The translations under genes and the position numbers were made by a program. A stretch of 59,524 nucleotides of DNA from Spirosoma fluviale (GTDB lineage Bacteria; Bacteroidota; Bacteroidia; Cytophagales; Spirosomataceae): the NCBI GenBank assembly GCA_945883625.1, contig CAMCXW010000009.1:1-59524 (forward strand), written 5' to 3'. A model generated the notes under the pieces. That model did not search any database. It was given only the letters and a program-made list of their open reading frames with translations, and was not told the origin of the DNA. Shown here one piece after another: positions 9,048 through 17,678 of the stretch (within the stretch, counting starts at the first letter, position 1; each line of letters opens with the position of its first letter).

Positions 9048-9197
9048 TTACCGGCCCGCACGATGGCGTCCTTGCTCTGAAAAATTAGGAATAGGCGTAA
9101 ACCCGTAATCCAAATTCATGGGATTACAAAAAGTCTTTTGAGCGTAAGTGGCAGAGGAAAGTGAAAGAATGAATATAAAAATGGAAACAATTTTCAT
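9048..9197 (-). pseudogene. Remnant of a secreted glycosidase gene (GH43-like N-terminus only)
   Basis: A 49-codon frame from the ATG at 9197 to TAA at 9048-9050. It encodes a good signal peptide (MKIVSIFIFILSLSSATYAQ) and then KTFCNPMNLDYGFTPIPNFS and EQGRHRAGR. The second part matches, as I remember the family, the mature N-terminus of Bacteroidota family-43-type glycosyl hydrolases, where GRHRA is followed by the catalytic ADP region. Here the frame ends right after GRHRA, one base from the stop of the converging DUF2851 gene, so the rest of the gene is missing. I read this as a deletion scar; a genuine small exported peptide is the alternative. Confidence 0.55.
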
Positions 9198-9209
9198 CTT
9201 TAATTGTAT

Positions 9210-9217
9210 TAATTTTG
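9210..9217 (+). promoter_or_regulatory. Candidate -7 box for the crtW-like gene
   Basis: TAATTTTG matches the Bacteroidota -7 consensus TAnnTTTG and lies 16 bases before the ATG at 9234. No good -33 box is seen at the usual distance. Confidence 0.4.
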
Positions 9218-9233
9218 TAGTCATTGATTTAAC

Positions 9234-9938
9234 ATGGGCAATTTAAATAAATTCAAGGGAATATGTTGGGGCATTTTGTTGGTGACCTTGTGGTTCGCGC
9301 ACCTCATATTTATGCTAAGTCGGCCTTTCGACCTCGCCAGCCCATGGACCTACATAGGCATCCTAATTCAAACGCATTTATATACTGGTTTATTTATCAC
9401 CTCCCACGACTCAATTCACGGGGTAGTTAGCGTGGAATATCCATACCTAAATAATGCGATTGGTCGGTTCTGCACGATTTTATTTGCCTTCAATAATTAC
9501 ACGGTTTTGCGCAAGAAACACCATGAGCATCATGCCCATGTGAATACTGTGGGTGACCCGGATGTGCATCAGGGTAATTTTTTTGTGTGGTGGTTTAAGT
9601 TTATGTGGCAGTATGTGACTTGGCAACAAGTCCTCGCGATGGCTGTGACGTATAATATTTTAAAACTATGGATTCCGATGTGGAATTTGATTTTATTTTG
9701 GGAGTTACCTGCGATCTTGAGTACGCTACAGCTGTTTATATTTGGTACGTATTTACCACATCGTGGGGAGCATACACCGGGGAATAAGACGCAGTCGCGC
9801 AGTCAGTCGCGGAACCATGTGTGGGCGTTTATATCGTGTTATTTCTTTGGTTATCATTACGAACATCATGACCAACCGTATTTACCGTGGTGGAAATTAG
9901 CAGCAGCAAAAGATCAGACGGAAAATTTTATCAAATAG
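9234..9938 (+). CDS. crtW: Beta-carotene ketolase (CrtW-like fatty-acid-desaturase fold)
   Basis: 234 residues with four or so membrane spans. The three histidine clusters of the CrtW/desaturase family are visible: HDSIHG (about residue 58), RKKHHEHHAH (about 93-102) and HYEHHDQPYLPWW near the end, plus FGTYLPHRGEH. CrtW introduces the 4-keto groups of canthaxanthin and astaxanthin-type carotenoids, using O2 and di-iron in the membrane. No other carotenoid gene lies in this window, so the substrate is inferred from family alone; a hydroxylase-like relative is less likely given the PHRGEH and YEHH motifs. Confidence 0.82.
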   Translation: MGNLNKFKGICWGILLVTLWFAHLIFMLSRPFDLASPWTYIGILIQTHLYTGLFITSHDSIHGVVSVEYPYLNNAIGRFCTILFAFNNYTVLRKKHHEHHAHVNTVGDPDVHQGNFFVWWFKFMWQYVTWQQVLAMAVTYNILKLWIPMWNLILFWELPAILSTLQLFIFGTYLPHRGEHTPGNKTQSRSQSRNHVWAFISCYFFGYHYEHHDQPYLPWWKLAAAKDQTENFIK

Positions 9939-9951
9939 CCGATAATTTTTC

Positions 9952-9959
9952 TAAATTTG
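9952..9959 (+). promoter_or_regulatory. Candidate -7 box of the pyrH-frr operon
   Basis: TAAATTTG fits the Bacteroidota consensus TAnnTTTG and lies 33 bases before the pyrH ATG at 9993. No convincing TTTG -33 box is present 19 bases upstream. Confidence 0.45.
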
Positions 9960-9992
9960 CACCGCGTAAATCACACCAAACAACCTTTTTTC

Positions 9993-10703
9993 ATGAAAGA
10001 ACCTAAATACAAACGTATTCTCTTGAAACTTTCAGGCGAGTCATTATCGACGAAAGATGAGGTGATTGACCCCGTTATTTTAGGTCAATACGCTGCAGAA
10101 ATCAAAAAAGTACATGATTTAGGAGTCGAAGTAGCGATTGTAATTGGTGGTGGAAATATTTTCCGTGGCGCCAGTGCTGCGAAAGCAGGCATTGATCGCG
10201 TGCAAGGAGATTACATGGGGATGTTGGCAACCGTCATTAACGGCATGGCCGTACAAGCCTCCCTAGAAAAACAAGGATTATATACGCGGATGATGACGGC
10301 CCTAAAAGTGGAAGCGGTATGCGAGCCATTTATTCGTCGGCGCGCCATCCGTCACCTCGAAAAGGGTCGTATTGTGATCTTTGGAGCAGGAACAGGAAAC
10401 CCATATTTCACGACAGATTCGACAGCATCCTTGCGGGCAATTGAGATTGAGGCGGATGTCGTATTAAAAGGAACGCGCGTGGATGGTGTGTACACAGCTG
10501 ATCCTGAAAAAGATCCTACTGCAACTCGGTTTACGCAATTAAGCTTTTCGGATGCAATCCAAAAAGGCTTAAAAATTATGGATACGACGGCATTTACATT
10601 ATGCCAAGAAAATAATTTACCGATCATTGTTTTTGACATGAATAAATCGGGCAATTTGGCCGAATTAGTGTCTGGAGCGGATGTAGGAACGTTAATTAGT
10701 TAA
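9993..10703 (+). CDS. pyrH: UMP kinase
   Basis: Phosphorylates UMP to UDP with ATP; a hexameric amino-acid-kinase-fold enzyme specific to prokaryotes. 236 residues from the ATG at 9993 ([18 protein letters not shown]). Family motifs: [37 protein letters not shown] (nucleotide and UMP site) and [13 protein letters not shown]. Upstream in-frame start 9957 is rejected because the family begins near this methionine. Six bases separate it from frr, a classic pair. Confidence 0.97.
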   Translation: MKEPKYKRILLKLSGESLSTKDEVIDPVILGQYAAEIKKVHDLGVEVAIVIGGGNIFRGASAAKAGIDRVQGDYMGMLATVINGMAVQASLEKQGLYTRMMTALKVEAVCEPFIRRRAIRHLEKGRIVIFGAGTGNPYFTTDSTASLRAIEIEADVVLKGTRVDGVYTADPEKDPTATRFTQLSFSDAIQKGLKIMDTTAFTLCQENNLPIIVFDMNKSGNLAELVSGADVGTLIS

Positions 10704-10709
10704 TACGAC

Positions 10710-11270
10710 ATGGAAGAATTAGATTTTTTTATTGAAGCTACCCAAGAGACTATGGAGGGTGCGATCAAGCACTTGAACATTGAGTTATCTAAAATTAGAG
10801 CGGGAAAAGCGAGCACCTCGATGCTAGACGGATTGATGATCGACTATTATGGCATGGCGACACCTATTACAGGTGCGGCATCCATCACAACGCCTGATGC
10901 GCGAACAATCGCTATCAAACCATTTGAAAAGGGAATTTTTGGTGAAATTGAAAAGGCCATTCGTAACTCAAACTTGGGTTTAAATCCAATGAATGATGGC
11001 GAAACGATTCGCTTATCGATTCCTCCCTTAACAGAAGATCGTCGCCGTGATTTAGTGAAACGTGTCAAGCAGGAAATTGAGGTTGCGAAAATCAACATTC
11101 GAAATGCACGCCAAGATGGCAATAATAGTATCAAAAAATTAAAAGCTGATGGCGTATCGGAAGATGCGATTAAGGCGGGTGAAGATAAGATTCAAAAAAT
11201 CACCGACGGGTTTATCTCAAAAATTGACCACATATTTTCGGACAAAGAAAAAGATATTATGGTGGTATAA
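10710..11270 (+). CDS. frr: Ribosome recycling factor
   Basis: Splits post-termination ribosomes together with EF-G. 186 residues, the normal length. Typical stretches: AIKHLNIELSKIRAGKAS at the N-terminus, IKPFEKGIFGEIEKAIRNSN, IRLSIPPLTEDRRRDLVKRV, and the basic helix with NIRNARQDG. Cotranscribed with pyrH and followed by an intrinsic terminator. Confidence 0.97.
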   Translation: MEELDFFIEATQETMEGAIKHLNIELSKIRAGKASTSMLDGLMIDYYGMATPITGAASITTPDARTIAIKPFEKGIFGEIEKAIRNSNLGLNPMNDGETIRLSIPPLTEDRRRDLVKRVKQEIEVAKINIRNARQDGNNSIKKLKADGVSEDAIKAGEDKIQKITDGFISKIDHIFSDKEKDIMVV

Positions 11271-11281
11271 TTCACCATAAT

Positions 11282-11308
11282 AGCCCGGTCGTAGATCGGG
11301 CTTTTTTT
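11282..11308 (+). terminator. Intrinsic terminator after frr
   Basis: AGCCCGGTC (11282-11290), loop GTA and GATCGGGCT (11294-11302) form a nine-pair stem with one G-T pair, followed by a run of seven T. It ends right at the stop codon of the converging patatin gene. Confidence 0.88.
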
Positions 11309-12233
11309 ATGCCTGACTTTTCACCACGGCGTAACCTACCTCCAGCATCCGCCGAATGTCTCGTTGGGTGAAATGCTGCATGTCAACAGTCAACGGCTGT
11401 ATGGGCCGAATGTTCTGAATTTTTACGCGCTTGAAACCGGCAAACGTACCGGCCAAAGCAGGTGATCCATCCAACGGCAGCGTACTATTGATTAATAAAG
11501 TTTCGCGTAAATCAGCGTTAAGAATCTCATTGACGGCGATGTCCATGACACGGTCAACGAGGGCCAGTAAATCACCGGTATCAAACATGCCACCTTCGAT
11601 GGTTTCGGGGTGACAACTTACGCAGACAATCTCCGTAGCGCCATCTTCGAGCGCTTTCCGAATAGGTGTCACATCGCGTAAGCCACCGTCTAAAAAACTT
11701 CGTCGGGCTTCGCCGTTGATTTGGACGACTGGCATCAAAATGGGTATGGCAGATGAGGCCATTAAATAATCAAAAAATGCCTCCTCACTTGGATCCACAT
11801 AATGCATGCCGCCATCGATGACATTCACGGCGCCAATTTTCAGTGCGACGGGACTGGCATTCAAATTACGTGGGCTCAACTCTTCTTCCAATAACGTTCG
11901 TAAAGGCTGCGTTGATACTAAACCTTTGAATTTTTTCTGAAGTGCGGACCAACCTAATTCGAAAATAGACAAGGGTTTGGATAAACTGTCCGGGCTCGTT
12001 ATGCGCGTCTCCCAAAAATCCCATAAATCACCTGCCGCTTGGGCGAAAGAAACATGTCCCGTTACTAAGGCTTGTTGGCCTATCCGATTCACCAAATATG
12101 CTGCATTTAAACTCCCCGCCGAAATCCCATAAATCGCATCCGGTTGAAAACCTTGCTCGGCCAAAGCTTTGATTGCACCGGCCTGAAAAGCACCTTTAAC
12201 GGACCCTCCAGCGAGGACTAATATCTTGCTCAT
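11307..12233 (-). CDS. Patatin-like phospholipase
   Basis: 308 residues. The Ser-Asp dyad motifs are seen: an oxyanion-hole glycine stretch GGSVKGAFQAGAI at the start, the nucleophile elbow GISAG (about residue 40) and DGG in FLDGGLRDVTP (about residue 180). Bacterial patatins hydrolyse acyl esters of phospholipids or other lipids. No signal peptide, so cytoplasmic or membrane-peripheral. A single gene between convergent frr and divergent polyprenyl synthase. Confidence 0.9.
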   Translation of the reverse strand: MSKILVLAGGSVKGAFQAGAIKALAEQGFQPDAIYGISAGSLNAAYLVNRIGQQALVTGHVSFAQAAGDLWDFWETRITSPDSLSKPLSIFELGWSALQKKFKGLVSTQPLRTLLEEELSPRNLNASPVALKIGAVNVIDGGMHYVDPSEEAFFDYLMASSAIPILMPVVQINGEARRSFLDGGLRDVTPIRKALEDGATEIVCVSCHPETIEGGMFDTGDLLALVDRVMDIAVNEILNADLRETLLINSTLPLDGSPALAGTFAGFKRVKIQNIRPIQPLTVDMQHFTQRDIRRMLEVGYAVVKSQA

Positions 12234-12332
12234 ATATTTTAGTTTATTTAGCGGAGCGGAAACAATTTATTCCAATAAGTGGTTAAATTTACACAAATTA
12301 TAACGCTGCCTACTAGGCTCTTCCCCGAAAAT

Positions 12333-13307
12333 ATGCCCTATTCCATCTCCTCCATTCAGGCGCCCATTGCGGAACCCATGAAGGCATTTGAAGGTAAGTT
12401 TCGGCAGTTCATGAAGACCAAAGTCATGTTGCTCGATACGATCATGAATTACATCGTGCAACGTAAGGGCAAGCAGATGCGCCCAATGTTCGTGTTTTTG
12501 ATGGCAGGAACCGTAGGCAAAATCAATGAAAAAACCCATCGCGGAGCAGCGCTAATCGAATTATTACATACAGCAACTTTAGTGCACGACGATGTCGTGG
12601 ATGAATCGGATTACCGACGGGGCTTTTTCTCCATCAATGCGATTTGGAAAAATAAAATAGCGGTTTTGGTGGGTGACTACCTACTTTCAAAAGGGCTTTT
12701 ACTTTCTGTAGATCACAAAGATTTTGATTTATTGACCTCCGTTTCGACCGCAGTGCGTGAAATGGCAGAGGGTGAATTATTGCAAATTGAGAAAGCGCGA
12801 AAGCTGGACATCACAGAAGACGTTTACTTTGACATCATCCGAAAAAAGACAGCGACGCTTATTTCAGCGTGTTGTGCAGTAGGTGTACAATCGACGGATG
12901 CGGATGAAAAATATGTGGCTTTGGCGTCTAATTTTGGTGAGAAAGTAGGCATTGCATTTCAAATCAAAGATGACTTGTTTGATTATGGGGATGCGGAGAT
13001 AGGGAAACCTTTAGGCATAGATATCAAAGAAAAGAAAATGACCTTGCCACTGATTTATGCATTACAAAACACGGATAGATCAACGCGAAAATTCATTATC
13101 AATACCATTAAAAATGATTCTGAAAATCCAAAGAAAGTACGTGAGGTAATTGCATTTGTTAAATCAACAGGCGGGCTGGCGTATGCGACCGCTAAAATGC
13201 TTGAATTTGCACAAGAGGCTAGAGAATTACTGGCGCAGTTTCCCGCTTCAAACTACCGAGATTCGCTCGGTGATTTATTATCCTACACAATCGAAAGACA
13301 GAAATAA
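12333..13307 (+). CDS. ispB: All-trans polyprenyl diphosphate synthase
   Basis: Elongates FPP/GPP with isopentenyl diphosphate to make the menaquinone side chain. 324 residues from the ATG at 12333 (MPYSISSIQAPIAEPM). Both aspartate-rich motifs are present: LVHDDVVDESDYRRG and FQIKDDLFDYG, with GKQMRPMFVF upstream and KPLGIDIKEKKMTLPLIYAL downstream. Chain length cannot be read from sequence by eye. menG at 28003 is another menaquinone gene in the window. Confidence 0.9.
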   Translation: MPYSISSIQAPIAEPMKAFEGKFRQFMKTKVMLLDTIMNYIVQRKGKQMRPMFVFLMAGTVGKINEKTHRGAALIELLHTATLVHDDVVDESDYRRGFFSINAIWKNKIAVLVGDYLLSKGLLLSVDHKDFDLLTSVSTAVREMAEGELLQIEKARKLDITEDVYFDIIRKKTATLISACCAVGVQSTDADEKYVALASNFGEKVGIAFQIKDDLFDYGDAEIGKPLGIDIKEKKMTLPLIYALQNTDRSTRKFIINTIKNDSENPKKVREVIAFVKSTGGLAYATAKMLEFAQEARELLAQFPASNYRDSLGDLLSYTIERQK

Positions 13308-13337
13308 AAAAAGGAAGCTATCACTAGCCTCCTTTTT
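13308..13337. terminator. Bidirectional terminator between ispB and the TonB receptor gene
   Basis: AAAAAGGAAGCTA (13308-13320), loop TCAC and TAGCCTCCTTTTT (13325-13337) pair with one mismatch; there is a T run to 13339 on the plus strand and, because the left arm begins with A's, a T run on the minus strand. It serves the convergent genes on both sides. Confidence 0.82.
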
Positions 13338-13356
13338 TTGTATCATTTGAGTGGAA

Positions 13357-15957
13357 TTAACGTGGTCTACCGCCACCGAAGCCTCCACTGGTACCACGCA
13401 TTCCAGGCATACCCATTGGTGCCGGTGATGCTGGTGCTGAATCCCCGCCACTTTCGCCTTTGGTATCATCGTTATTCACCGACTTCTTCTTTTTTGTAGG
13501 CCCGAAAGTCATCTTTCCGATACGGTATGTGAAATTGATTTTAAAGTTCATGTTACGTAATGTATTCTTGGACTCTTGGTTAATTGTCGCCGTTTTTGTC
13601 TCGCTACGAATCACAAAACCATTTGGTGTAAAGAAATTCTCCGCACCAAATCCAAGACTTCCTTTCTTATTTTTAAAGTCTTTTCTAAAGCCTAAGCTAT
13701 AAATTCCAAAGCCCCCTTGAGATCCTTGCAATTGGATTTGGTTCACGCGGTAGAAAGAGAATATTTGCGCGCCCCATCCGTTACCGATGTTGTAATTTCC
13801 AAACACACGGAAATTTGTTTGCAAACCTTCATTACGAGCTGACAACATTTTATCTGCTACGTTATTCGCCAAAACCATGTATGACAAATCACCACCACCG
13901 CCTAACATAAATTTATTAGACAAGTTGATGTTCATGTTGACATTCATTCCATAAGCATCTTCATTTCCAATGTTCATGGCGGTGGTCTTCACTGTATCTC
14001 CATAAACCTGGCGAATATTACTAATCGCGCCTGTGGTGTTACGCATGAAGAAGGAAGTAGAAATGTAGGTCTGCTTGATGAATTTACTATACGAAACTTC
14101 GTAGTTATTCGTAAACTCAGGCTCCAAGTTTGGATTTCCTTGTGAAATATTCAATGGGTTGGTTGCATTGATATTTGGATTTAAGTTTTGAATACCTGGG
14201 CGTTGAAGACGGCGGTTATAACTAAATCTCCATGTACCCGACTTGAATGTCTTGGACATATTGAAACTAGGTACCAAAACACCATATGGAGGAATCACCG
14301 TATTTTGACCCTCATTTTTTAAGAAGCTGGCCGTAATATTTGTTTGCTCAAAACGAGCTCCCGCTTTTATGCTCCACTTGTTTTTCGTTGTCAACGTATA
14401 TGAACTATATGCTGACCAAATGTTTTGGTTGTAATCAAATACGTTACTAGGTAAGATTAAATTATTAACTGGCGTATATGTTCCGTTTCTATCTCCAACA
14501 AACGAGGCATAATCAGAAGTCACATCACGTGAAATTGCCTTAGCTCCAAATTCAATCATGGACATTTTGTTAATTGGCGTTTGGTAATCCAATTGAATTG
14601 TGGCTTCCTGATTGTATGAATCATTCTCATTTTTAATGGAATTGAGGATTTCATTCATCGTTGAATTTGGATTCAAAATAAGATTATAAAAATCGTTTGT
14701 CCGATTGTTCCGACTAAACATCGTTAACACAGAAAATTCTTTTTGTGCTTTGGCAAAAGTCTTTGTATAATCAACATTGATATCCACATTAGCTGATTCA
14801 TCTAAGGAACTTGTGTTACGTAAACTAAATAATTTGGCATTCCGAATCTGAGATAACCCATCTTGCCAGTTAGTCCCATTACGTAAACCAAACCTAACAC
14901 TCGAAGTCACCGAATTGTATTTATTAATATCCCAATCAGCGCCTAGTTGGTAATTACCAAATATACCTTGCCGACGCGTTTCAGCGGTCTGAATATTTGT
15001 GTTTTGAATTCCACCGCTAAGCCCCGTGATTTGCGTACTTTCAAACTTTCCGTTCACATTATATTCCGAACGTCCAAATCCACCCAATGAAAGACCCCAG
15101 TTTTTATTTCTAAAGTTTCCGTTCAACGATAAATTTGAACCTCGTAAACCTGCGCTCGTGTCTAAGCTCAAGGTTAAACCTTGTAAGGTGTTTTTCTTTG
15201 TTACAATGTTAATAATACCTGCAGAACCTTCCGCATCATAGCGTGCGGATGGTGAGGTAATAACTTCCACCGTCTTAATCATATCGGCAGGAATTTGTCT
15301 CAAGGCATCCGAAAGACTTGATGCCATAATGGTCGAAGGCTTGTTGTTAATCAAAACCTTCACATTGGTCGACCCGCGCAAGGATGGGTTACCATCTAAA
15401 TCCACGGATAACATCGGAACTTTTTTCAAAACATCCGTTGCATCACCACCACGATTTGTCACATCTTTCTCCGCGTTATAAACGGTACGATCGACACGCT
15501 CCTCGATTAAAGCGCGCTGTCCTTCGACTGTAACTTCGGCTAACATCTTTGTGCTTGAGGCCATTGAAATAACGCCTAAGTCTTGGTCGTCATTTTTGCC
15601 TGTTACTGAAATAGCAAGTGTTTTACTGTCATAACCAATGAATGATACGACTAATTTGTATTCACCTACCGCTACTTTGCTGATTGTAAATTTACCTACT
15701 TGATCTGCTACCGCTCCATCGACTGGTCGGCCTGTAGCTTTATTAATCAAAGCCACCGAAGCAAATTCAACAGGTTTTTTATCTGTGGAGTCTAATAGAT
15801 ATCCGACAATTTTGGCGGATCCTTTCGGAGCGGCTTGCGCTGTTCCTGGAATAACAACTTCTTTTTTCGCTGGTGCCATTCCAAAGCCCCCAGGAATTTG
15901 TGCACGCATCGTGAACACAGTACTTAAACAGGTAATCAGAATTAAAGTGTATTTCAT
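13357..15957 (-). CDS. TonB-dependent receptor, outer-membrane beta-barrel family
   Basis: 866 residues. Signal peptide (about 1-19, ending FTMRAQ), then a carboxypeptidase-regulatory-like domain (about 45-125: KIVGYLLDSTDKKPVEFASV), a plug domain (about 140-240: GGDATDVLKKVPMLSVDLDG and ITSPSARYDAEGSAGIINIV) and a C-terminal 22-strand-type barrel. The barrel end (NFTYRIGKMTFG) is followed by an unusual 50-residue tail rich in Lys, Asp, then Gly, Pro and Met. Two low-complexity Gly/Pro/Ala segments thus bracket the protein. Substrate unknown; no partner gene beside it. Confidence 0.88.
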   Translation of the reverse strand: MKYTLILITCLSTVFTMRAQIPGGFGMAPAKKEVVIPGTAQAAPKGSAKIVGYLLDSTDKKPVEFASVALINKATGRPVDGAVADQVGKFTISKVAVGEYKLVVSFIGYDSKTLAISVTGKNDDQDLGVISMASSTKMLAEVTVEGQRALIEERVDRTVYNAEKDVTNRGGDATDVLKKVPMLSVDLDGNPSLRGSTNVKVLINNKPSTIMASSLSDALRQIPADMIKTVEVITSPSARYDAEGSAGIINIVTKKNTLQGLTLSLDTSAGLRGSNLSLNGNFRNKNWGLSLGGFGRSEYNVNGKFESTQITGLSGGIQNTNIQTAETRRQGIFGNYQLGADWDINKYNSVTSSVRFGLRNGTNWQDGLSQIRNAKLFSLRNTSSLDESANVDINVDYTKTFAKAQKEFSVLTMFSRNNRTNDFYNLILNPNSTMNEILNSIKNENDSYNQEATIQLDYQTPINKMSMIEFGAKAISRDVTSDYASFVGDRNGTYTPVNNLILPSNVFDYNQNIWSAYSSYTLTTKNKWSIKAGARFEQTNITASFLKNEGQNTVIPPYGVLVPSFNMSKTFKSGTWRFSYNRRLQRPGIQNLNPNINATNPLNISQGNPNLEPEFTNNYEVSYSKFIKQTYISTSFFMRNTTGAISNIRQVYGDTVKTTAMNIGNEDAYGMNVNMNINLSNKFMLGGGGDLSYMVLANNVADKMLSARNEGLQTNFRVFGNYNIGNGWGAQIFSFYRVNQIQLQGSQGGFGIYSLGFRKDFKNKKGSLGFGAENFFTPNGFVIRSETKTATINQESKNTLRNMNFKINFTYRIGKMTFGPTKKKKSVNNDDTKGESGGDSAPASPAPMGMPGMRGTSGGFGGGRPR

Positions 15958-16084
15958 AAATATTATTTGTTTGGCAATAATTCGGTTTCATTTAATTTCG
16001 GTCACAAAAATCTGCATACATTTAATAACACATTTGATTTTGCGACCAAAACAGCAAATTTGTAGGTCAATATTCGTATCCTTT

Positions 16085-16630
16085 ATGTTCGTTTTAACAT
16101 CTTCCCGACTTCAATTGATCCCGCTAGACAATAGCCTGTTGAGTTTGTGGCGACAATTTGGGCGCGAGGCCATTGAAAAGGAATTGAACTTGAGACCTAA
16201 CAACATAGCCTTGGAAAAGTTTTATGCAAACGAAATGAATGATGCAATGGTCAATTATTGGCTTCCCATGACCCATAAATTCCCGTTGGATTTTATGTGG
16301 TACACAAATTGGGAAATAATCCTAACGGCTTCATCCTGCTCTATCGGGGGAATTGGTCTAGCTGGATTGCCTGATAATGCAGGAACGACGGAAATTGGCT
16401 ATGCGCTTGATGAAAAATTTAGAGGAAATGGGTATGCAGCTGAGGCGGTGGATACATTGAGTAAGTGGGCATTTCAGGATGCCGACTTGCAAATTTTACG
16501 GGCAGAAACACCTTGCGAAAATGTAGCTTCTCAACGCGTTCTACGGGTAAATAATTTTATACAGACGGGGCAAAAATCCATTGATTGCCCAGAACCAATC
16601 GAAGTTTTCACATGGGAACGCCATCGATAA
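16085..16630 (+). CDS. GNAT-family N-acetyltransferase (RimJ/RimL type)
   Basis: 181 residues from the ATG at 16085 (MFVLTSSRLQLIPLDNSLLS). The acetyl-CoA-binding motif A is visible as EIGYALDEKFRGNGYAAEAV, with the R-G-N-G-Y-A loop, and motif B as LRAETPCENVASQRVLRVNN. RimJ/RimL-type enzymes acetylate protein N-termini, amino acids or aminoglycosides; the acceptor is not inferable. It lies 73 bases before argF' on the same strand, but nothing links it firmly to arginine synthesis. Confidence 0.8.
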   Translation: MFVLTSSRLQLIPLDNSLLSLWRQFGREAIEKELNLRPNNIALEKFYANEMNDAMVNYWLPMTHKFPLDFMWYTNWEIILTASSCSIGGIGLAGLPDNAGTTEIGYALDEKFRGNGYAAEAVDTLSKWAFQDADLQILRAETPCENVASQRVLRVNNFIQTGQKSIDCPEPIEVFTWERHR

Positions 16631-16652
16631 ATTTCATTTAGTTATCAAAAAT

Positions 16653-16664
16653 GGTAATTTTACC
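16653..16664 (+). promoter_or_regulatory. Small palindrome and possible -7 box before argF'
   Basis: GGTAATTTTACC (arms GGTAA/TTACC) includes TAATTTTA, close to TAnnTTTG, 40 bases before the argF' ATG. It could be a promoter element, an operator, or chance; no -33 box was found. Confidence 0.25.
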
Positions 16665-16703
16665 AAATTGCCAATACTATAAGGTCCTGAGACCACACAT
16701 TCT

Positions 16704-17678
16704 ATGCAGCATTTTACTTCCGTTAAAGACGCGTACAATATCGATAAACTTGTCAACGAAGCTTTGTTGATGAAAAAATCTCCTTATGCCGACAAGCACC
16801 TGGGTAAGAATAAAACCATGGGTTTGTTATTCTTTAATTCTAGTTTACGGACACGTTTGTCTACGCAAAAAGCGGCGCAAAATTTGGGGATGGACGTCAT
16901 GGTGATGAATGTGGGTACCGACGGCTGGCAATTAGAGATGAACGAAGGCGTCATCATGAACGGAGATAAGGCCGAACACGTGAAGGAAGCCGCTGCCGTT
17001 ATCGGCCAATACTGTGATATCGTAGGCGTTCGAAGCTTTCCAGGATTAGTTGATCGTGAATTAGATTATTCCGATTTGGTGATTAATCAATTCGTTAAAT
17101 ATACAGGGAAACCGGTTATTAGTTTGGAATCAGCCACGAGGCATCCGTTGCAGTCGCTCACCGACTTACTTACCATAACAGAAACGAAGCAAGTGGACCG
17201 CCCTAAGGTAGTTTTAACTTGGGCGCCACATGTGAAAGCATTACCTCAATGTGTTCCCAATTCGTTTGCGGAATGGATGAATATTGCGCATGTCGACTTC
17301 ACAATCGCGCATCCCAAAGGCTACGAATTAGCTCCTGAATTTGCTGGAAATGCGAAAATCTGCTACGATCCGCAGGAAGCGTTTGTGGGCGCTGATTACA
17401 TCTACGCAAAAAACTGGTCTTCCTATTCAGACTACGGAAAAATTCTTTCTTCGGACCCCGCATGGACGGTCACAAAAGCGAAGATGGATTTAACAAATAA
17501 TGCCAAATTCATGCATTGCCTTCCGGTTCGTCGGAACGTTGTCGTGGATGATGCGGTGATTGATTCGGAGAATTCGATTGTAATCCAACAAGCCGGAAAT
17601 CGGCTTTGGGCGGCGCAAGCGGTCATTAAAGAAATCTTATTGTCCCAAATGCGGGTCGAAAGCCCCTATTTATTTTAA
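16704..17678 (+). CDS. argF': N-acylornithine carbamoyltransferase (likely N-succinylornithine type)
   Basis: Transfers carbamoyl from carbamoyl phosphate to an N-acylated ornithine, the step that lets Bacteroidota make arginine through acyl-citrulline. 324 residues. Carbamoyl-phosphate loop FFNSSLRTRLSTQKAA, then the acyl-ornithine-type signatures GVIMNGDKAEHV, SATRHPLQSLTDLL, TWAPH and FMHCLPVRRN. The residue at position 90 is Ala, where the Bacteroides fragilis succinylornithine enzyme has Pro90 and the Xanthomonas acetylornithine enzyme has Glu92 (established knowledge; alignment by eye). That favours the succinyl substrate. First of four abutting arg genes. Confidence 0.93.
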   Translation: MQHFTSVKDAYNIDKLVNEALLMKKSPYADKHLGKNKTMGLLFFNSSLRTRLSTQKAAQNLGMDVMVMNVGTDGWQLEMNEGVIMNGDKAEHVKEAAAVIGQYCDIVGVRSFPGLVDRELDYSDLVINQFVKYTGKPVISLESATRHPLQSLTDLLTITETKQVDRPKVVLTWAPHVKALPQCVPNSFAEWMNIAHVDFTIAHPKGYELAPEFAGNAKICYDPQEAFVGADYIYAKNWSSYSDYGKILSSDPAWTVTKAKMDLTNNAKFMHCLPVRRNVVVDDAVIDSENSIVIQQAGNRLWAAQAVIKEILLSQMRVESPYLF

